A stretch of DNA of 64,000 nucleotides from Wielerella bovis. GTDB taxonomy: Bacteria; Pseudomonadota; Gammaproteobacteria; Burkholderiales; Neisseriaceae. The stretch lies in NCBI RefSeq assembly GCF_022354465.1, contig NZ_CP092361.1:434001-498000 (forward strand). Direction: 5' to 3'. Every line of letters starts with the position of its first letter. Within the stretch, counting starts at the first letter, position 1. The notes under the pieces are model-generated. The model had not been told where the DNA came from. It was given only the letters and a program-made list of their open reading frames with translations, and made no database searches. Positions 35,464 to 44,461 of the stretch are shown one piece after another. A program made the translations under genes and the position numbers.

Positions 35464-36003
35464 TTATACCTCTAAGCCTGGATCAATTTGGAATAGCATA
35501 GCTGTAACCAGCTGTTTTACATCTTCTTCGTTACGTGCATCTATTTCAAATACTGGCACATTCAAGCCGTGTTGTGCTAAATATTTCTGATATACATCAA
35601 TGCCTGGTACGGCACGAAGATCCATTTTGGTTACGCCAACAACTAATGGTGCTGTTTTTAATAAATCAGCAAATGAATCCAAGAAGAATTTTAAGTCTTT
35701 TAATGGATTACCACGAGTATTGTCTAATAATAAAATTAAACCCATACTACCTTGGCTTAAAATGTCCCACATGAAATCAAAACGCTCTTGACCAGGTGTT
35801 CCATATAAGTGGATTTTTGTATTTTCATCTAATTGGATTAAGCCATAATCCATTGCAACCGTTGTATAGCCTTTACGAACAGCCGTCATATCAGATGCAC
35901 TAGCATCGGTTTGTACAGGTGGTTCATCAGACAGGGCTGCAATAGCAGTGGTTTTGCCCACACCAACAGGACCTGTAAAAATAATCTTATTTTCTACCAG
36001 CAT
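35464..36003 (-). CDS. MglA/Arf-family small GTPase
   Basis: 179 residues. G1 GPVGVGKTT (11-19), G3 GTPGQERF (68-75), G4 TKMD (125-128). The G3 sequence is the form found in bacterial Rup/MglA-type GTPases encoded with roadblock proteins. In Myxococcus the MglA/MglB pair sets cell polarity and pilus position. Neighbours here are two roadblock-like proteins and a receiver-like protein, which supports a polarity or pilus-control role by inference. Confidence 0.92.
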   Translation of the reverse strand: MLVENKIIFTGPVGVGKTTAIAALSDEPPVQTDASASDMTAVRKGYTTVAMDYGLIQLDENTKIHLYGTPGQERFDFMWDILSQGSMGLILLLDNTRGNPLKDLKFFLDSFADLLKTAPLVVGVTKMDLRAVPGIDVYQKYLAQHGLNVPVFEIDARNEEDVKQLVTAMLFQIDPGLEV

Positions 36004-36020
36004 GGTAAATACCTCTTAAA

Positions 36021-37154
36021 TTATTTATTCAGCAATTTTTTCATTAAGCGACTCAATAAACCGCCTGATTTTTGTTTCTCATGTGCAGCAGAAGCACGAG
36101 CAGCCTGAACTTGTTCTGGTTTAGGTGCTGCTGTAGCAGTATTTACTGTGGCGCGTGTTGCAGATTGATTTGTAGCATTCTCGCTAACTTGCTGTGTTAC
36201 AGCTAAATAATCAGTGAGATATGTTGCAGCAATATAGTTCAAAATATCTGACATATCCAAAGGCATCAGTTTATACAACATATTTAAACTAACTGAAGTC
36301 TTGGTTAAGAAGGCAGATAAACGCATGGATTCAGGTAAAGGTGCTAAACGAGTTAAGTTTGGCCAACTCTTTAATCTAAATACGGTATTTGGATTTAATG
36401 GATGAACCAAACGACCATTTGCTGTCCATAATGCCATTTGCCACATAGTTGAAGTGATAGATGCATTTGCACGTTCCAAAATATTGTTACCTTCTGGAAT
36501 TTGTTTCAACTTAATATCTGGATGTTCTTGGCGACATAATGCTTTAAGTTGCTCTGAATCTACCGCAACCCAAACGCGTTGCGCGGTTGGGAAAACGGCT
36601 AGGACAGGTTTATCGCCTACTAAAATAGCTGTATCACGCTGGTGCGCGATAGAGTCACGGAATGCGCCTAAAATGCCAACACGAGGGTCAAAACGTGGAA
36701 TGACAATTTCACCAGCACGTTGTTGATGGTGTGTATCTTGTACAGGTGCATCTTGTTGTGCAGGAGTTGACGAATTATTACGCTGTGCTGCATTGCCATG
36801 AGCTACCCAAACACCGTTGCCTTGCAATAAATTGCGTAAACTCAAGAAGAGTGTATCAAATTTAATAGGTTTAGCTAGGTAAGGTGCTGTCACAGAAGGT
36901 GGTGATTTAGAAAAATACACTACTGTGCTACCTGAATAATCATGTTTTGCTTTTTGCCATGCAGCTAGACCTGAAGGACTATCGCCATCAACGATGACTA
37001 ATTCAGGTTTCTCACCAGAACCTGCGCTAATCACTTGATAGTTGGTGGTGTTGTGCATTTTAAAAGCCATTTGGAACATGGCTTGCTGTTGCTCGTCCAT
37101 AGCAACGAACAACAACTTCACCGTTTTTACGCGTGGTAAGTCTTGATTCATCAT
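36021..37154 (-). CDS. Degenerate response regulator-like protein of the GTPase cluster
   Basis: 377 residues. The N-terminal 115 look receiver-like (KTVKLLFVAMDEQQQAMFQM, ELVIVDGDSPSGLAAW, VVYFSKSP, YLAKPIKFDTLFLSL), but the acidic pocket and switch residues are not all conserved, so phosphorylation is doubtful. A Gln/Ala-rich linker and a middle domain of about 160 residues with RLKSWPNLTRLAPLPES follow. The tail is basic (GGLLSRLMKKLLNK) and could be membrane-associated. Lies between the FimV/TPR-like and GTPase genes, 17 bases before the latter. Confidence 0.7.
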   Translation of the reverse strand: MMNQDLPRVKTVKLLFVAMDEQQQAMFQMAFKMHNTTNYQVISAGSGEKPELVIVDGDSPSGLAAWQKAKHDYSGSTVVYFSKSPPSVTAPYLAKPIKFDTLFLSLRNLLQGNGVWVAHGNAAQRNNSSTPAQQDAPVQDTHHQQRAGEIVIPRFDPRVGILGAFRDSIAHQRDTAILVGDKPVLAVFPTAQRVWVAVDSEQLKALCRQEHPDIKLKQIPEGNNILERANASITSTMWQMALWTANGRLVHPLNPNTVFRLKSWPNLTRLAPLPESMRLSAFLTKTSVSLNMLYKLMPLDMSDILNYIAATYLTDYLAVTQQVSENATNQSATRATVNTATAAPKPEQVQAARASAAHEKQKSGGLLSRLMKKLLNK

Positions 37155-37156
37155 AG

Positions 37157-38638
37157 TTAATGTCCGAATGAGCCGTTATTTAATCGTTGCAGTAATTGGC
37201 TCATCGCCAATACTACTTCCTCTGGTAATGTTTGAACTTGACCGCGCAATTCTTGCAACAAATCTTCTAATCTGCCCCATTCTTCTGCGCGTTCGTATAA
37301 ATCAAACAATGTAATGTAAAGTTGTGATTCTTGTGGGTAATCTACAATAGCTTTTTCCAGTAATTCCATTGAGTTATCTAGCTGACCATACATCAACAAG
37401 GATTCCGCGTCTTTTAAGATGCGTTCTGCTGGTGTTTTTGGTTCTGCGTTCACATCTGATTTTTCAGTTACTAATGCTTGGTAGCGTGCTTTTTTCAGGC
37501 TGCCACCGTCTAACCAACCTTGTTGAATACCCAAATCACGCAACATAGCTTCGTTAGGATTGGCTTCTAGACGCTCAAAAATAGGATGTTGTTGTCCCAT
37601 TGTATAGCCCCAGCCTAGCATGCGCTCTTTGACTTGACGACCATATTGTCCCAAGTTGTAATACAAATTCCACAGATGACCTGCAAATCCGTTTACATTT
37701 TTAGCTCGGTAGTCCAATGTTAGTGCATCAATCAGCAAGGATGCTGGTTTATCAGACTCGCGAATGGCTTTATTTAAATATTTAATTGCTGCATCATAGC
37801 TTAAAGAGTCTTTTAGCAACTTAACACTTTGTTCAGGCTGCATAAATGCTAAAACAGCACCTTTTTCATCATTGCTGATATTAGAAAATGCACCTGTACC
37901 TGTAACCAATGTTTTGCGAGCCAAGGCTTTGATGGCTTGTTCAGCTGTTTCTTGTTTTTCGGCAGCTGCAGCAGCACTAATACGAGGTTTACGAGGTGTT
38001 TCTGATGCTGGAGGAGCAGATTTTTCTCCCAGCAGTTCTGCTGTTTGTTTAACTGTCCAACCCAATTTATTTTCAGCTAAGACACGCAAGCCCAAGTGGT
38101 TTTCATCCAATGCTAAACCTTGTTTAATATATTCTTCCAATTCTTCTTTGGAAAGAAGTGCTTGATGTTGGTTCATTGCATCAGTAGCAGCGTCTACATT
38201 TTTTGCTTGCAACCACAGACCAACCAATTCATTTGCCAGTTGTGGGTCTTTATTTTGAGTTTTTTCTAGATAAGCTGCTAAAGATTCTGCAGCTTTATCA
38301 TAATAACCGAATTGTTTGTATACATTGAATTCAGTTAAAACGTCGACGTCTTGAACGGAAACTTTGGTATCGTCTACAACATTGGCTGCTGCTCCTGAAC
38401 CCCATTCATTCCAGCTTTCATCTTCTTGTTCGGTTTCAGCTTCTGCGCTATCTGCATTTTCAGTAGTATCAGATTCTGCATTTTTGCGAGATTTAGTATG
38501 GGCTTTTTTGCCTTTGCCTTTTTTGCCTTTACCGCCACTAGCTTGGTTTTTTTGTTTACTTTTGATGAGAAATGCCACCAAAAGTCCAATTACCCCAACT
38601 GATAGAAGCATTGGTATTAGCGGATCATCTTCAAACAT
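37157..38638 (-). CDS. FimV/TPR-like membrane-anchored protein
   Basis: 493 residues. One N-terminal membrane helix (about 7-25) is followed by a Lys/Gly-rich then very acidic linker (KGKKGKGKKAHTKS, then ETEQEDESWNEW). The segment DVDVLTEFNVYKQFGYYDKA near 98-117 resembles the TPR module of FimV, a hub that recruits pilus-polarity factors. Further helical repeats run to the C-terminus. It starts with AAGGAGC before the ATG and is first in the five-gene cluster. Its role as a platform for the GTPase system is inferred. Confidence 0.75.
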   Translation of the reverse strand: MFEDDPLIPMLLSVGVIGLLVAFLIKSKQKNQASGGKGKKGKGKKAHTKSRKNAESDTTENADSAEAETEQEDESWNEWGSGAAANVVDDTKVSVQDVDVLTEFNVYKQFGYYDKAAESLAAYLEKTQNKDPQLANELVGLWLQAKNVDAATDAMNQHQALLSKEELEEYIKQGLALDENHLGLRVLAENKLGWTVKQTAELLGEKSAPPASETPRKPRISAAAAAEKQETAEQAIKALARKTLVTGTGAFSNISNDEKGAVLAFMQPEQSVKLLKDSLSYDAAIKYLNKAIRESDKPASLLIDALTLDYRAKNVNGFAGHLWNLYYNLGQYGRQVKERMLGWGYTMGQQHPIFERLEANPNEAMLRDLGIQQGWLDGGSLKKARYQALVTEKSDVNAEPKTPAERILKDAESLLMYGQLDNSMELLEKAIVDYPQESQLYITLFDLYERAEEWGRLEDLLQELRGQVQTLPEEVVLAMSQLLQRLNNGSFGH

Positions 38639-38901
38639 GGGTTTGCTCCTTACTTCTTAAATTGAAACATGTGTGTCTTACCATTTATCAATCCTCAAAA
38701 TACATTGGCTGGTACGAGACTGAATGTAGCACATCACGAAGTGTATAATACACGCAATAAACCGAATAAACACGATTGATGTGGAAATAAGTCAGTCGTT
38801 TTAACAATTCTAGAATTTTAGCATTATTTTTGCGTTTGAAGTAATTTTCTTAATGCGACAATAGGTTTTATGTTGTACTTAACGATTTTGGAGAAACATC
38901 T

Positions 38902-39237
38902 ATGACACAAGCAGAACGATTACGCAGTTGGCAGCCTGAAGCTAGTGCGGAGCAATTAGAGGCTTTTGCACAGGAAAATCATATGTTATTGGGTTTGCTG
39001 GACGATTGTTGGCGTAAGTTTCAAGAGACGCATGCGGATTTGTTTCAGGCTGCCTTACCTGTTGCAGAAAGTCATTATGCAGAAGGATTTTCGGTAGATG
39101 ATTTGGAACATTTTCCTGTGAGTGATGAAGAATTGGCGGCATTTTTGAATGCGTTTGACCGAGAACGGGAGCGTACGGATTTGCCTTTTGGTGAGACGGT
39201 GGAAATTAATGAGCAGGACTGGGAGATTGAAACTTAA
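38902..39237 (+). CDS. Hypothetical acidic protein
   Basis: 111 residues with no motif I recognise. It starts MTQAERLRSWQPEASAEQLE and is rich in Glu, with a LDDCWRKFQETHADLFQAAL segment. Uptake sequences lie in frame at its start and middle. A GGAG site seven bases upstream of the ATG and coding-like codon use make it likely real. Function unknown. Confidence 0.65.
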   Translation: MTQAERLRSWQPEASAEQLEAFAQENHMLLGLLDDCWRKFQETHADLFQAALPVAESHYAEGFSVDDLEHFPVSDEELAAFLNAFDRERERTDLPFGETVEINEQDWEIET

Positions 39238-39350
39238 AATTTTATTATTTTGTGAATATTGTTTTCAATCTTTCAGGCTGCCTTATATTATAAAAATAAT
39301 TGGGGCTAACGTAGATTAGCTTTAAATAATTTACTAGGCAGCCTGAAATA

Positions 39351-39457
39351 TATGGTGGATTCAATTTAAATCAGGACAAGGCGACAGTGACCGCCGTGTA
39401 CACATAGTACATAAGGGAGCTGGCAACGCTGTACTGGTTTAAATTGAATTCACCATC
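39351..39457. mobile_element. Correia-like repeat enclosed element (B)
   Basis: About 106 bases. Ends TATGGTGGATTCAATTTAAA and TTTAAATTGAATTCACCAT. Core GGACAAGGCGACAGTGACCG then GTACATAAGGGAGC. Opposite orientation to element C. Confidence 0.78.
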
Positions 39458-39680
39458 TTTGTTTACAGCTTTTGCATCGTTATAAAGGTTTTGAAGATTT
39501 TTTCACTGTTTAAATTGGCAATAACAGTAACAAATCGTTTGTTTCATCATGATTTTCAAATTTCTGCCAGTTTATATTTGATTGATTTTTTTGTGGTATT
39601 AGCATTGAGTGTGATTGCGTCGTTTTGAAAACATAAGCATCATCGTTGTCTTACTTCTATGTGAAATGCAGCCTGAAAAT

Positions 39681-39787
39681 TATAGTGAATTCAATTTAAA
39701 CCAGTACAGCGTTACCAGCTCCCTTATGTACTATGTGTACACGGCGGTCGCTGTTGCCTTGTCCTGATTTAAATTGAATCCACTATA
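39681..39787. mobile_element. Correia-like repeat enclosed element (C)
   Basis: 107 bases beginning TATAGTGAATTCAATTTAAA and ending TGAATCCACTATA. It is close to the reverse complement of element B, which lies 225 bases away, so the two could pair into a large stem-loop. Confidence 0.78.
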
Positions 39788-39825
39788 TTTTCAGGCTGCA
39801 TTTTTGAATAATGTGATAAGTAAAA

Positions 39826-39860
39826 AAACCGTTGCTTGTATACAACAAACAACGGTTTTA
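39826..39860 (-). terminator. Rho-independent terminator of rplY
   Basis: AAAACCGTTGCTTGT and ACAACAAACAACGGTTTT form a long stem on the minus strand, just past the rplY stop at 39870. Confidence 0.7.
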
Positions 39861-39869
39861 TGTGTTTAA

Positions 39870-40436
39870 TTAGCGTTTTTTACCAGTAACGGTTGCTACA
39901 GCCAAATTGCTGCCACGTTTCAAAGCAATGCTTTGTACATCGGCAGGGTAGGTAACATCAGTTAAATGCAAGATGTCGCCAGCAACGACTTTTTCGCAAT
40001 CCAATTCCAATGCTGCAGGGATATTTTTTGGATTAACCAAGCAATCAACTACGGTTGACAACAAAGATACACGACCAGATTGCAATTTTACTGCGTGTGA
40101 TTTTTCAGCATTTACAATGTGAACAGGCAATTTAATGCGAACAGGTTGATTCAAATCAATGGCTTGGAAGTCAATGTGTTGTACTTGACGTTTTACAGGG
40201 TGCATTTGGTAATCACGCACAATGACATCTTGTTCTTTACCATCAATGCTCAATTTCAATACTTGCGTAAAGAAATTTTCTTTTTGCAAAGCGTAGAACA
40301 TTTCTTTGTGGTCTACGGTAATCGCTTTGGTTTCACCCAAGCCATATACAACGGCTGGAACTTTGCTATCGTGACGCAGGCGGCGGCTCGCACCAGTACC
40401 TTGCTCTGAACGAATAGTTGCTTGAATAACTGTCAT
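39870..40436 (-). CDS. rplY: 50S ribosomal protein bL25, CTC form
   Basis: 188 residues, the long CTC form. The N-terminal L25 domain has [20 protein letters not shown] and AVVYGLG, and the C-terminal TL5-like domain has [20 protein letters not shown] and [16 protein letters not shown]. Binds 5S rRNA. It lies downstream of prs in the common proteobacterial order ispE-tRNA-prs-rplY. Confidence 0.95.
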   Translation of the reverse strand: MTVIQATIRSEQGTGASRRLRHDSKVPAVVYGLGETKAITVDHKEMFYALQKENFFTQVLKLSIDGKEQDVIVRDYQMHPVKRQVQHIDFQAIDLNQPVRIKLPVHIVNAEKSHAVKLQSGRVSLLSTVVDCLVNPKNIPAALELDCEKVVAGDILHLTDVTYPADVQSIALKRGSNLAVATVTGKKR

Positions 40437-40558
40437 GGTAATTCCTTAAAATAAAATAAAAACACGTCGCTTCCGAGCTGCGACCAACTCTGCGACAAGA
40501 TTACAAACAGCCTGAAAATCGTGTTTTCAGGCTGCCTGAATTTTTAAAACCGTGTATT

Positions 40559-41542
40559 TTACAACAAAAATAATGAATTGGGTTGAATTAAATCTTCATT
40601 AAACAAATAAGATACAGATTCTTCGTTGGAAATACGGCGTACAGTTTCTGCTAGCAAGCCTGCAATGGAGACTTGGCGAATGCGTGGACTGGCTTTAGCG
40701 GCTTCTGATAATGGAATAGTATCGGTAATCACAACTTGGTCAATATCAGATGTATTTAATCGTTCTACTGCGCCACCAGAAAATACAGCATGAGTGGCAT
40801 AAGCTAACACGCGTTCTGCACCACGTTCTTTTAATGCTGATGCGGCTTTGCACAAGGTATTTGCCGTATCAATCATATCATCAACCAGTAAACAGGTTTT
40901 GCCACTGACATCGCCAATAATGTTCATAACTTCGGCAACATTGGCTTTGGGACGGCGTTTATCAATAATCGCTAAATCTGTGCCAAGCATTTTAGCGACT
41001 GCGCGAGCACGAACAACGCCACCAATATCTGGGCTTACCACCATTAAATTATCAATGCGTTGTTGCATGATGTCATGGGTTAGAATGGGTGTAGCGTAAA
41101 TATTGTCCACAGGAATATCAAAGAAACCTTGAATCTGGTCGGCATGTAAATCTACAGTTAGCACGCGGTCAATTCCAGCGGCTTCTAACATATTGGCAAC
41201 CAATTTGGCGGAAATGGGTACGCGTGCAGAGCGAGGACGTCGGTCTTGTCGTGCGTAACCAAAATAGGGGATTGCTGCGGTAATGCGTCCAGCAGAAGCA
41301 CGTTTGAATGCGTCTGCCATTGTGAGAATTTCCATCAAATTATCATTGGTTGGTGCGCAGGTGGATTGCAAAATAAACACATCACGACCGCGCACGTTTT
41401 CCAATAATTCAATAGCAATTTCGCCATCTGAAAACTTTTTAACTGATGCGTTGCCAAGTGCTGTGTCCAAATGTTTGGCGACGCGAGAGGCCATTTCTGG
41501 ATTGGCGTTGCCAGTGAACACCATTAAGCTATCAAAAGCCAT
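40559..41542 (-). CDS. prs: Ribose-phosphate pyrophosphokinase
   Basis: 327 residues from ATG at 41542 ([18 protein letters not shown]); a longer in-frame start at 41590 lacks support. PRPP-binding loop [10 protein letters not shown] near residues 228-237, and [20 protein letters not shown] and [11 protein letters not shown] near 85-115 are conserved active-site parts. Makes PRPP for nucleotides and cofactors. Next gene is rplY; upstream are two tRNA-Gln genes. Confidence 0.96.
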   Translation of the reverse strand: MAFDSLMVFTGNANPEMASRVAKHLDTALGNASVKKFSDGEIAIELLENVRGRDVFILQSTCAPTNDNLMEILTMADAFKRASAGRITAAIPYFGYARQDRRPRSARVPISAKLVANMLEAAGIDRVLTVDLHADQIQGFFDIPVDNIYATPILTHDIMQQRIDNLMVVSPDIGGVVRARAVAKMLGTDLAIIDKRRPKANVAEVMNIIGDVSGKTCLLVDDMIDTANTLCKAASALKERGAERVLAYATHAVFSGGAVERLNTSDIDQVVITDTIPLSEAAKASPRIRQVSIAGLLAETVRRISNEESVSYLFNEDLIQPNSLFLL

Positions 41543-41705
41543 TTCTTTTTCACCTAGTTGATTTTGTTTGTTTTTAGGATTGGGAAACATGAGTCGCCCT
41601 TTCGCGCAATATGGGAAAGCTCCACCTTTTGAGCGGACATAATTATACGCGATTGCGGATATAGATTAAAGAGAAAGTGTTGTTTTACGTTAAATTTTGT
41701 TATTT

Positions 41706-41743
41706 CAGGCTGCCAATGCAACAAATTAGGCAGCCTGAAATAA
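41706..41743. terminator. DUS inverted pair between tRNA-Gln and prs
   Basis: TTTCAGGCTGCC and GGCAGCCTGAAA face each other across 14 bases, beyond the 3' end of the first tRNA-Gln on the minus strand. Plausible terminator for the tRNA pair. Confidence 0.45.
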
Positions 41744-41778
41744 CAAAACGCGCTTATAAAATATAAGCGCGTTGAATT

Positions 41779-41854
41779 TGGCTGGGGAGGAAGGATTCGA
41801 ACCTTCGCATGCTGGAATCAAAATCCAGTGTCTTAACCGCTTGACGACTCCCCA
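41779..41854 (-). tRNA. tRNA-Gln (TTG), copy 1
   Basis: Acceptor TGGGGAG/CTCCCCA, discriminator G, encoded CCA. Anticodon arm CTGGA-TTTTGAT-TCCAG reads TTG. T arm GAAGG-TTCGAAT-CCTTC. It is the 3' member of a two-tRNA cluster between ispE and prs. Confidence 0.97.
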
Positions 41855-41864
41855 AAATAAGTTT

Positions 41865-41941
41865 TGGCTGGGGATGTAGGATTCGAACCTACGCATGTCG
41901 GAATCAAAATCCGATGCCTTAACCAACTTGGCGAATCCCCA
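41865..41941 (-). tRNA. tRNA-Gln (TTG), copy 2
   Basis: Acceptor TGGGGAT/ATCCCCA, encoded CCA. Anticodon arm TCGGA-TTTTGAT-TCCGA reads TTG. Differs from copy 1 in D, anticodon and T stems, so it is a paralogue rather than a recent duplicate. Confidence 0.97.
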
Positions 41942-42027
41942 ACTTTTATTTTGCATACACAAAATAATGAAACACGAATTATGCGGATTTTTGTTTTTTG
42001 TGTCAAGATGGTTTTGTGTTTTGTTAT

Positions 42028-42885
42028 TTAATATTTTGATAAAAAAGAAAATAAAGGGTGAGTAGCAACATTTCTAACGCACCATTTTTGCAAATGATTG
42101 GGGAGTTTTGCATAAATAATTTGGGCTTGCTCGGCAGTTTCGCAGGGCAAAAATAGGCACGCGCCTGACCCTGTCATGCGAGGTTTGCCATATTGTGCTA
42201 ATTCGGTAAAGGCAGCCTGAACTTTTGGATAATCTTGTAAAACAACGGCTTGCATATCATTGCGTAAGGGTTGCAGATTGTGCCAAGTGGGATTAGGTTG
42301 ACTGGGGCTGTTGCGTGGTAAATCGGGATGGGCGAAGATTTTGGGTGTGGCAATGTGTTCGTCTGGGCGTACCAGTACATAATATTGTTGCGGAATTTCG
42401 ATGGGTTGTAGTTGTTCGCCGATGCCGCGTGCAAATGCGTTTTGCCCAAAAATGAAAAAGGGAACATCTGCGCCAAGTGTTGCACCAATGTTGATGAGTT
42501 GTTGTGTGGTCAGTTGGCATTGCCATAAATGGTTCAATACCAATAATACGGTTGCGGCATTTGAGCTGCCGCCGCCCAAACCGCCACCCATGGGGATTTT
42601 TTTGTCTAGCCAAATGTCTGCGCCATTTTTCAGGCTGCCTGAATGTTGTTGCAATAATTGAGCGGCGCGGACGGTTAAATCGTGTTCAGGTGGTACGCCG
42701 TGCGTGGGTGTGTGCAAAATGATTTGCTTGTCATGACGTGGAGCGATGGCGAGTGTGTCGTGCAAATCAATCAGGGTGAAGATGCTTTCTAGGGCATGGT
42801 AGCCGTTGGGCAGTTTGCCGATGATGCGTAAATCTAGATTGAGTTTGGCGGGACTGGGATAGTGGGGGAGGTGGGTAGGGAGCAT
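42028..42885 (-). CDS. ispE: 4-diphosphocytidyl-2-C-methyl-D-erythritol kinase
   Basis: 285 residues. GHMP-kinase features: PSPAKLNLDLRIIGKLPNGYH near residues 10-30, the ATP loop IPMGGGLGGGSSNAATVLL near 92-110, and the late MTGSGACLFLP near 222-232. It acts in the MEP pathway of isoprenoid synthesis. A TTGATTAACACACC leader precedes the ATG, without a strong ribosome-binding site. Next to lolB and the tRNA-Gln/prs genes, a common order. Confidence 0.96.
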   Translation of the reverse strand: MLPTHLPHYPSPAKLNLDLRIIGKLPNGYHALESIFTLIDLHDTLAIAPRHDKQIILHTPTHGVPPEHDLTVRAAQLLQQHSGSLKNGADIWLDKKIPMGGGLGGGSSNAATVLLVLNHLWQCQLTTQQLINIGATLGADVPFFIFGQNAFARGIGEQLQPIEIPQQYYVLVRPDEHIATPKIFAHPDLPRNSPSQPNPTWHNLQPLRNDMQAVVLQDYPKVQAAFTELAQYGKPRMTGSGACLFLPCETAEQAQIIYAKLPNHLQKWCVRNVATHPLFSFLSKY

Positions 42886-42947
42886 GGTGTGTTAATTGAT
42901 TAAGAAAAATTGGGATTTTAGCAAGATGGTATGAGGAATGCGATATA

Positions 42948-42980
42948 GGCAGCCTGAAAATATGGTTTTAGGCTGCCTAT
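42948..42980 (-). terminator. DUS hairpin after lolB
   Basis: TAGGCAGCCTGAAAA and TTTTAGGCTGCCTA pair almost perfectly; the hairpin ends three bases past the lolB stop. Confidence 0.6.
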
Positions 42981-42982
42981 TA

Positions 42983-43570
42983 TTATCGTCTTGCTGCACA
43001 AACATCTTGTTTTTCAGGCTGCCCAGCGATGCGATTCATTTCGTTAAATACCATACGCAACGTTAATTTTTCATTTTCCAGCAACAAGATACGCGGCGAG
43101 CCATCTTCATTGAGTTCGCGTGAAATTGTCCAACCCGATTGCTGCAATTTACCGTGTTCCGTGAAACGATAGGGTTCATCGCGCACCCATTCGCCATTTG
43201 CCCACACGCTCAAATGTTTCAGCGGTAAATGATAGCCCAACAGTTGTTCGCTCAATTCTTCGGGCGTGGCAGCGGTGTAGAGTTTGCCATTGCTGTCTTG
43301 CGCCAACACGCCTTGTGCATCTTGGCATAATTGTCCTACCGTGTTGCCCAATGGTGTATTAACGTCAATGGTTTCCACGCCATTTTTGCGTGTCCAATCA
43401 AAATGGGCATAACTGCCTTTTTCGTTGATTTTCACACCTAATCTGCCCGATGCTTCAAAGGTTTGCCAATCTTGTTGCGCTTGCCATTGCGATGCGGTTT
43501 GTGGATGAGTGGTGGTACAGGCGGCTAATATCAATAGGCAGCCTGAAAGAATGATTTGGTTTATTTTCAT
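42983..43570 (-). CDS. lolB: Outer membrane lipoprotein LolB
   Basis: 195 residues. Lipoprotein signal LILAAC with Cys18. The mature part has WQTFEASGRLGVKINEKGSY and FDWTRKNGVETIDVNTPLGN, the LolB beta-barrel signature, and TPEELSEQLLGYHLPL. It receives lipoproteins from LolA and inserts them into the outer membrane. It is upstream of ispE on the same strand, separated by about 100 bases. Confidence 0.92.
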   Translation of the reverse strand: MKINQIILSGCLLILAACTTTHPQTASQWQAQQDWQTFEASGRLGVKINEKGSYAHFDWTRKNGVETIDVNTPLGNTVGQLCQDAQGVLAQDSNGKLYTAATPEELSEQLLGYHLPLKHLSVWANGEWVRDEPYRFTEHGKLQQSGWTISRELNEDGSPRILLLENEKLTLRMVFNEMNRIAGQPEKQDVCAARR

Positions 43571-43660
43571 GTATTTATATCCTGTGGAATATTTTTTATT
43601 TAAAAGTCGGATACAAGCCGACCGATGTGTTTTCAGGCTGCCTTTTAAGACGCATCAGTA

Positions 43661-44353
43661 TCAACAGGGATAAGTAAGACACCCACTATACGATTTTTCA
43701 GGTACATCATCGGTTTTGTAAATTCTAATAAGAACAACACCAGGTTTGAACGTAACTGCTTCCAAAAATAGCCCATTTTTAGATAAACGTCCATAAAAAT
43801 TGTCAGGATAAACTTCATATTCTTGACGGGCAATTTTTTCGCGCATTTGCTTTTGCACCATATCATACATTTTTAAAGCTTCTTTATAAGGTACCTGAAA
43901 TGCATGGGCAATCACACTCACAGCCAAATGCTTATCATCTTCTGTTGCACTGTGTACCGCAATGCCATAGGATTCAGTTAAAGCAAGTAGTTTTTCCAAC
44001 TCTTCTTGTGTACGAAGTATAGGAATAATTTCTGCTGCTTGTTGTTCATTAGGAAAAATAAATCTAAAACTCGTTTCAAATTGTGGATACTTATGATAAA
44101 TAAGTAATTGGTTCTGTGAATAGTCAAATAATTGGTGCCGTGAATATTCAAAAGAATCATATTGATAGACACCACGTATAGAAAAACCTTGTTGTTTCCA
44201 ATCATCTAAAAACGTTTGCACAGGGAAATTAAACGTCTGCCTACGGACATTATAAAAAGGTTGGTCAGAAGTCCGAGTAAGTCGAATAATTGTTTCAGCA
44301 TGAATCCAACTTCCCCAACTGATACACAATAAAAATAACCAAAATTTTTTCAT
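43661..44353 (-). CDS. Hypothetical secreted protein
   Basis: 230 residues from ATG at 44353, with GGGAG seven bases before it. A signal peptide (MKKFWLFLLCISWGSWIHA) with a likely cut after IHA. The mature part has no motif I recognise, and includes paired Cys only at the very end (SGCLTYPC), whose last residues derive from an uptake-sequence-like stretch. AT-rich. Periplasmic or exported; function unknown. Confidence 0.65.
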   Translation of the reverse strand: MKKFWLFLLCISWGSWIHAETIIRLTRTSDQPFYNVRRQTFNFPVQTFLDDWKQQGFSIRGVYQYDSFEYSRHQLFDYSQNQLLIYHKYPQFETSFRFIFPNEQQAAEIIPILRTQEELEKLLALTESYGIAVHSATEDDKHLAVSVIAHAFQVPYKEALKMYDMVQKQMREKIARQEYEVYPDNFYGRLSKNGLFLEAVTFKPGVVLIRIYKTDDVPEKSYSGCLTYPC

Positions 44354-44461
44354 ATTCAACTCCCTAATATGCAGCCTGAAAATAAAATACCATATTAAAA
44401 AATATTTTTCAGGCTGCCTATTTTGAATCAATCACACCAAAGGCAGCCTGAAAAACCGTTG

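Larger units (their letters stand above)
39238..39869. other. Intergenic region with two opposed Correia-like elements
   Basis: Holds elements B and C, uptake sequences near 39280, 39336 and 39790, and an ACGGTTTTTTTA/AAAACCGT-type inverted pair near 39826-39860 that would terminate rplY. No gene seen. Confidence 0.6.

Noticed and set aside
36021..36365. A canonical phosphorylatable response regulator in the GTPase cluster
   Set aside because: The N-terminal domain is receiver-like but the full set of acidic pocket and switch residues is not clear, so I call it degenerate.
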